From Sugiyamaella lignohabitans (taxonomy: Eukaryota > Ascomycota > Dipodascomycetes > Dipodascales > Trichomonascaceae), in assembly GCF_001640025.1 (NCBI RefSeq), contig NC_031671.1:2356001-2420000 (forward strand): a stretch of DNA of 64,000 bases, given 5' to 3'. Under the pieces are notes generated by a model. The model was not told the origin of the DNA. It saw nothing but the letters and a program-made list of their open reading frames with translations, and ran no database searches. This document shows positions 63,720 to 64,000 of this stretch, in pieces; the stretch's first letter is position 1, and each line of letters opens with the position of its first letter. The position numbers were made by a program, and so were the translations under genes.

Positions 63720-63725
63720 ACGCGT
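63720..63725. promoter_or_regulatory. MCB-like ACGCGT upstream of the histone-chaperone gene
   Basis: ACGCGT 101 nt before the ATG of a NASP/Sim3-type histone chaperone, a plausible S-phase gene. The hexamer is not rare enough to be convincing alone. Confidence 0.3.
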
Positions 63726-63825
63726 ATTTTGTTTATATACATTTAGACCGGCAATTAAAGTTGAGAGCCTAAGCCAGTTGGGTCGAGTTGGTATACAAGA
63801 AGCGCAGTGTGTGGTCGCAGAAACA

Positions 63826-64000
63826 ATGTCATATGGAAACAGCGAGATCGATGACCTGGTGGCCAAGGGTCTCAAAGCTTATGCCCTAAGATCGTACGAA
63901 GAGGCTACTGAAAGCCTCGGCCAGGCTTGTGGACTCTATTCTTCCAGCAATGACGGCAAAGAGAATCCGTCACTGCTGTTTCTGTATGGAAGAGCTCTAT
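63826..64000 (+). CDS. NASP/Sim3/Hif1-type SHNi-TPR histone chaperone, N-terminal part
   Basis: 58 codons are visible from the ATG at 63826, and the gene runs off the window. The text IDDLVAKGLKAYALRSYEEATESLGQACGLY followed by LLFLYGRAL is the first TPR of the NASP family. There, a helix pair carries A-x-x-S-x-G-x-A-C and the second helix reads LYGRAL. These proteins bind H3-H4 (CENP-A in the case of Sim3) and deliver them for nucleosome assembly. Where the acidic loop that interrupts TPR2 lies cannot be seen. Confidence 0.8.
   Translation, partial: MSYGNSEIDDLVAKGLKAYALRSYEEATESLGQACGLYSSSNDGKENPSLLFLYGRAL

Larger units (their letters stand above)
63234..63825. other. Divergent RSA3 / histone-chaperone intergenic region with GC-rich element
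   Basis: About 590 bases, unusually GC-rich in the middle because of the element at 63432-63570 and flanking G/C-runs. The 228-residue frame at 63056-63742 is read-through of the element and RSA3 sequence. An ACGCGT lies at 63720. Confidence 0.55.

Noticed and set aside
63056..63742. 228-residue minus-strand open frame
   Set aside because: It reads through the GC-rich element and antisense-free spacer into RSA3 intron sequence. Its 'RRLGLRPRPR' text is repeat translation that recurs at unrelated loci.

Overview
The window is nuclear DNA from an ascomycete budding yeast outside the Saccharomyces and CUG-Ser groups. Its genes match yeast families (VPS34, UBR1, CDC7, FUN30, TYR1, TFB5, STN1, COG3/COG7). 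Three CTG codons in the mago nashi gene fall at invariant leucines, so CTG is read as Leu. I could place 19 spliceosomal introns in ten genes. They have GTAAGT-type donors, (TA)CTAAC branch sites and very short branch-to-acceptor distances. The exon-junction protein Mago nashi and an SR-tailed CWC21 also point to an intron-richer basal yeast (Blastobotrys/Sugiyamaella/Yarrowia-type lineages); the exact genus is inference. I recognised no rRNA, tRNA, CRISPR array or retrotransposon.

Layout. 1-5.2 kb: partial CSC1/OSCA channel, then a PNUTS-like PP1 regulator. 6.9-17.3 kb: mitochondrial DEAD-box helicase MSS116, NRP1, three-exon VPS34, formaldehyde dehydrogenase SFA1, dephospho-CoA kinase CAB5. 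18.4-22.4 kb: a ketopantoate reductase (PAN5-like) split by a large 14-unit peptide repeat, then a SET methyltransferase. 23-36 kb: UBR1, TYS1, four-exon MAGO, FUN30. 36.4-43 kb: a small three-exon mitochondrial membrane protein, KTI13/ATS1, CDC7, CWC21. 43-53 kb: a metabolic stretch with an SSADH-type dehydrogenase, an MFS transporter, a C2H2 regulator and a DHA-synthase-like transketolase. 53.4-64 kb: three-exon TFB5, COG3, five-exon TYR1, RRP8, STN1, COG7, RSA3 and the start of a NASP/Sim3-type histone chaperone.

The main non-genic feature is a GC-rich short repeat family. Four compact copies are 136-139 bp, with terminal inverted repeats starting TGCCTCCGG. One expanded copy and four half copies also occur. 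They lie between genes, except one half copy that makes up most of the FUN30 intron.

Co-location of note: CAB5 and the PAN5-like gene (last and early steps of CoA synthesis) are divergent neighbours. The SSADH, MFS, C2H2 factor and transketolase-like genes are adjacent and could form a catabolic cluster. Several genes were recovered only by joining exons: TFB5, MAGO, RSA3, the N-termini of VPS34, UBR1 and the C2H2 factor, the TYR1 ends, and the small mitochondrial protein with an 11-nt exon.
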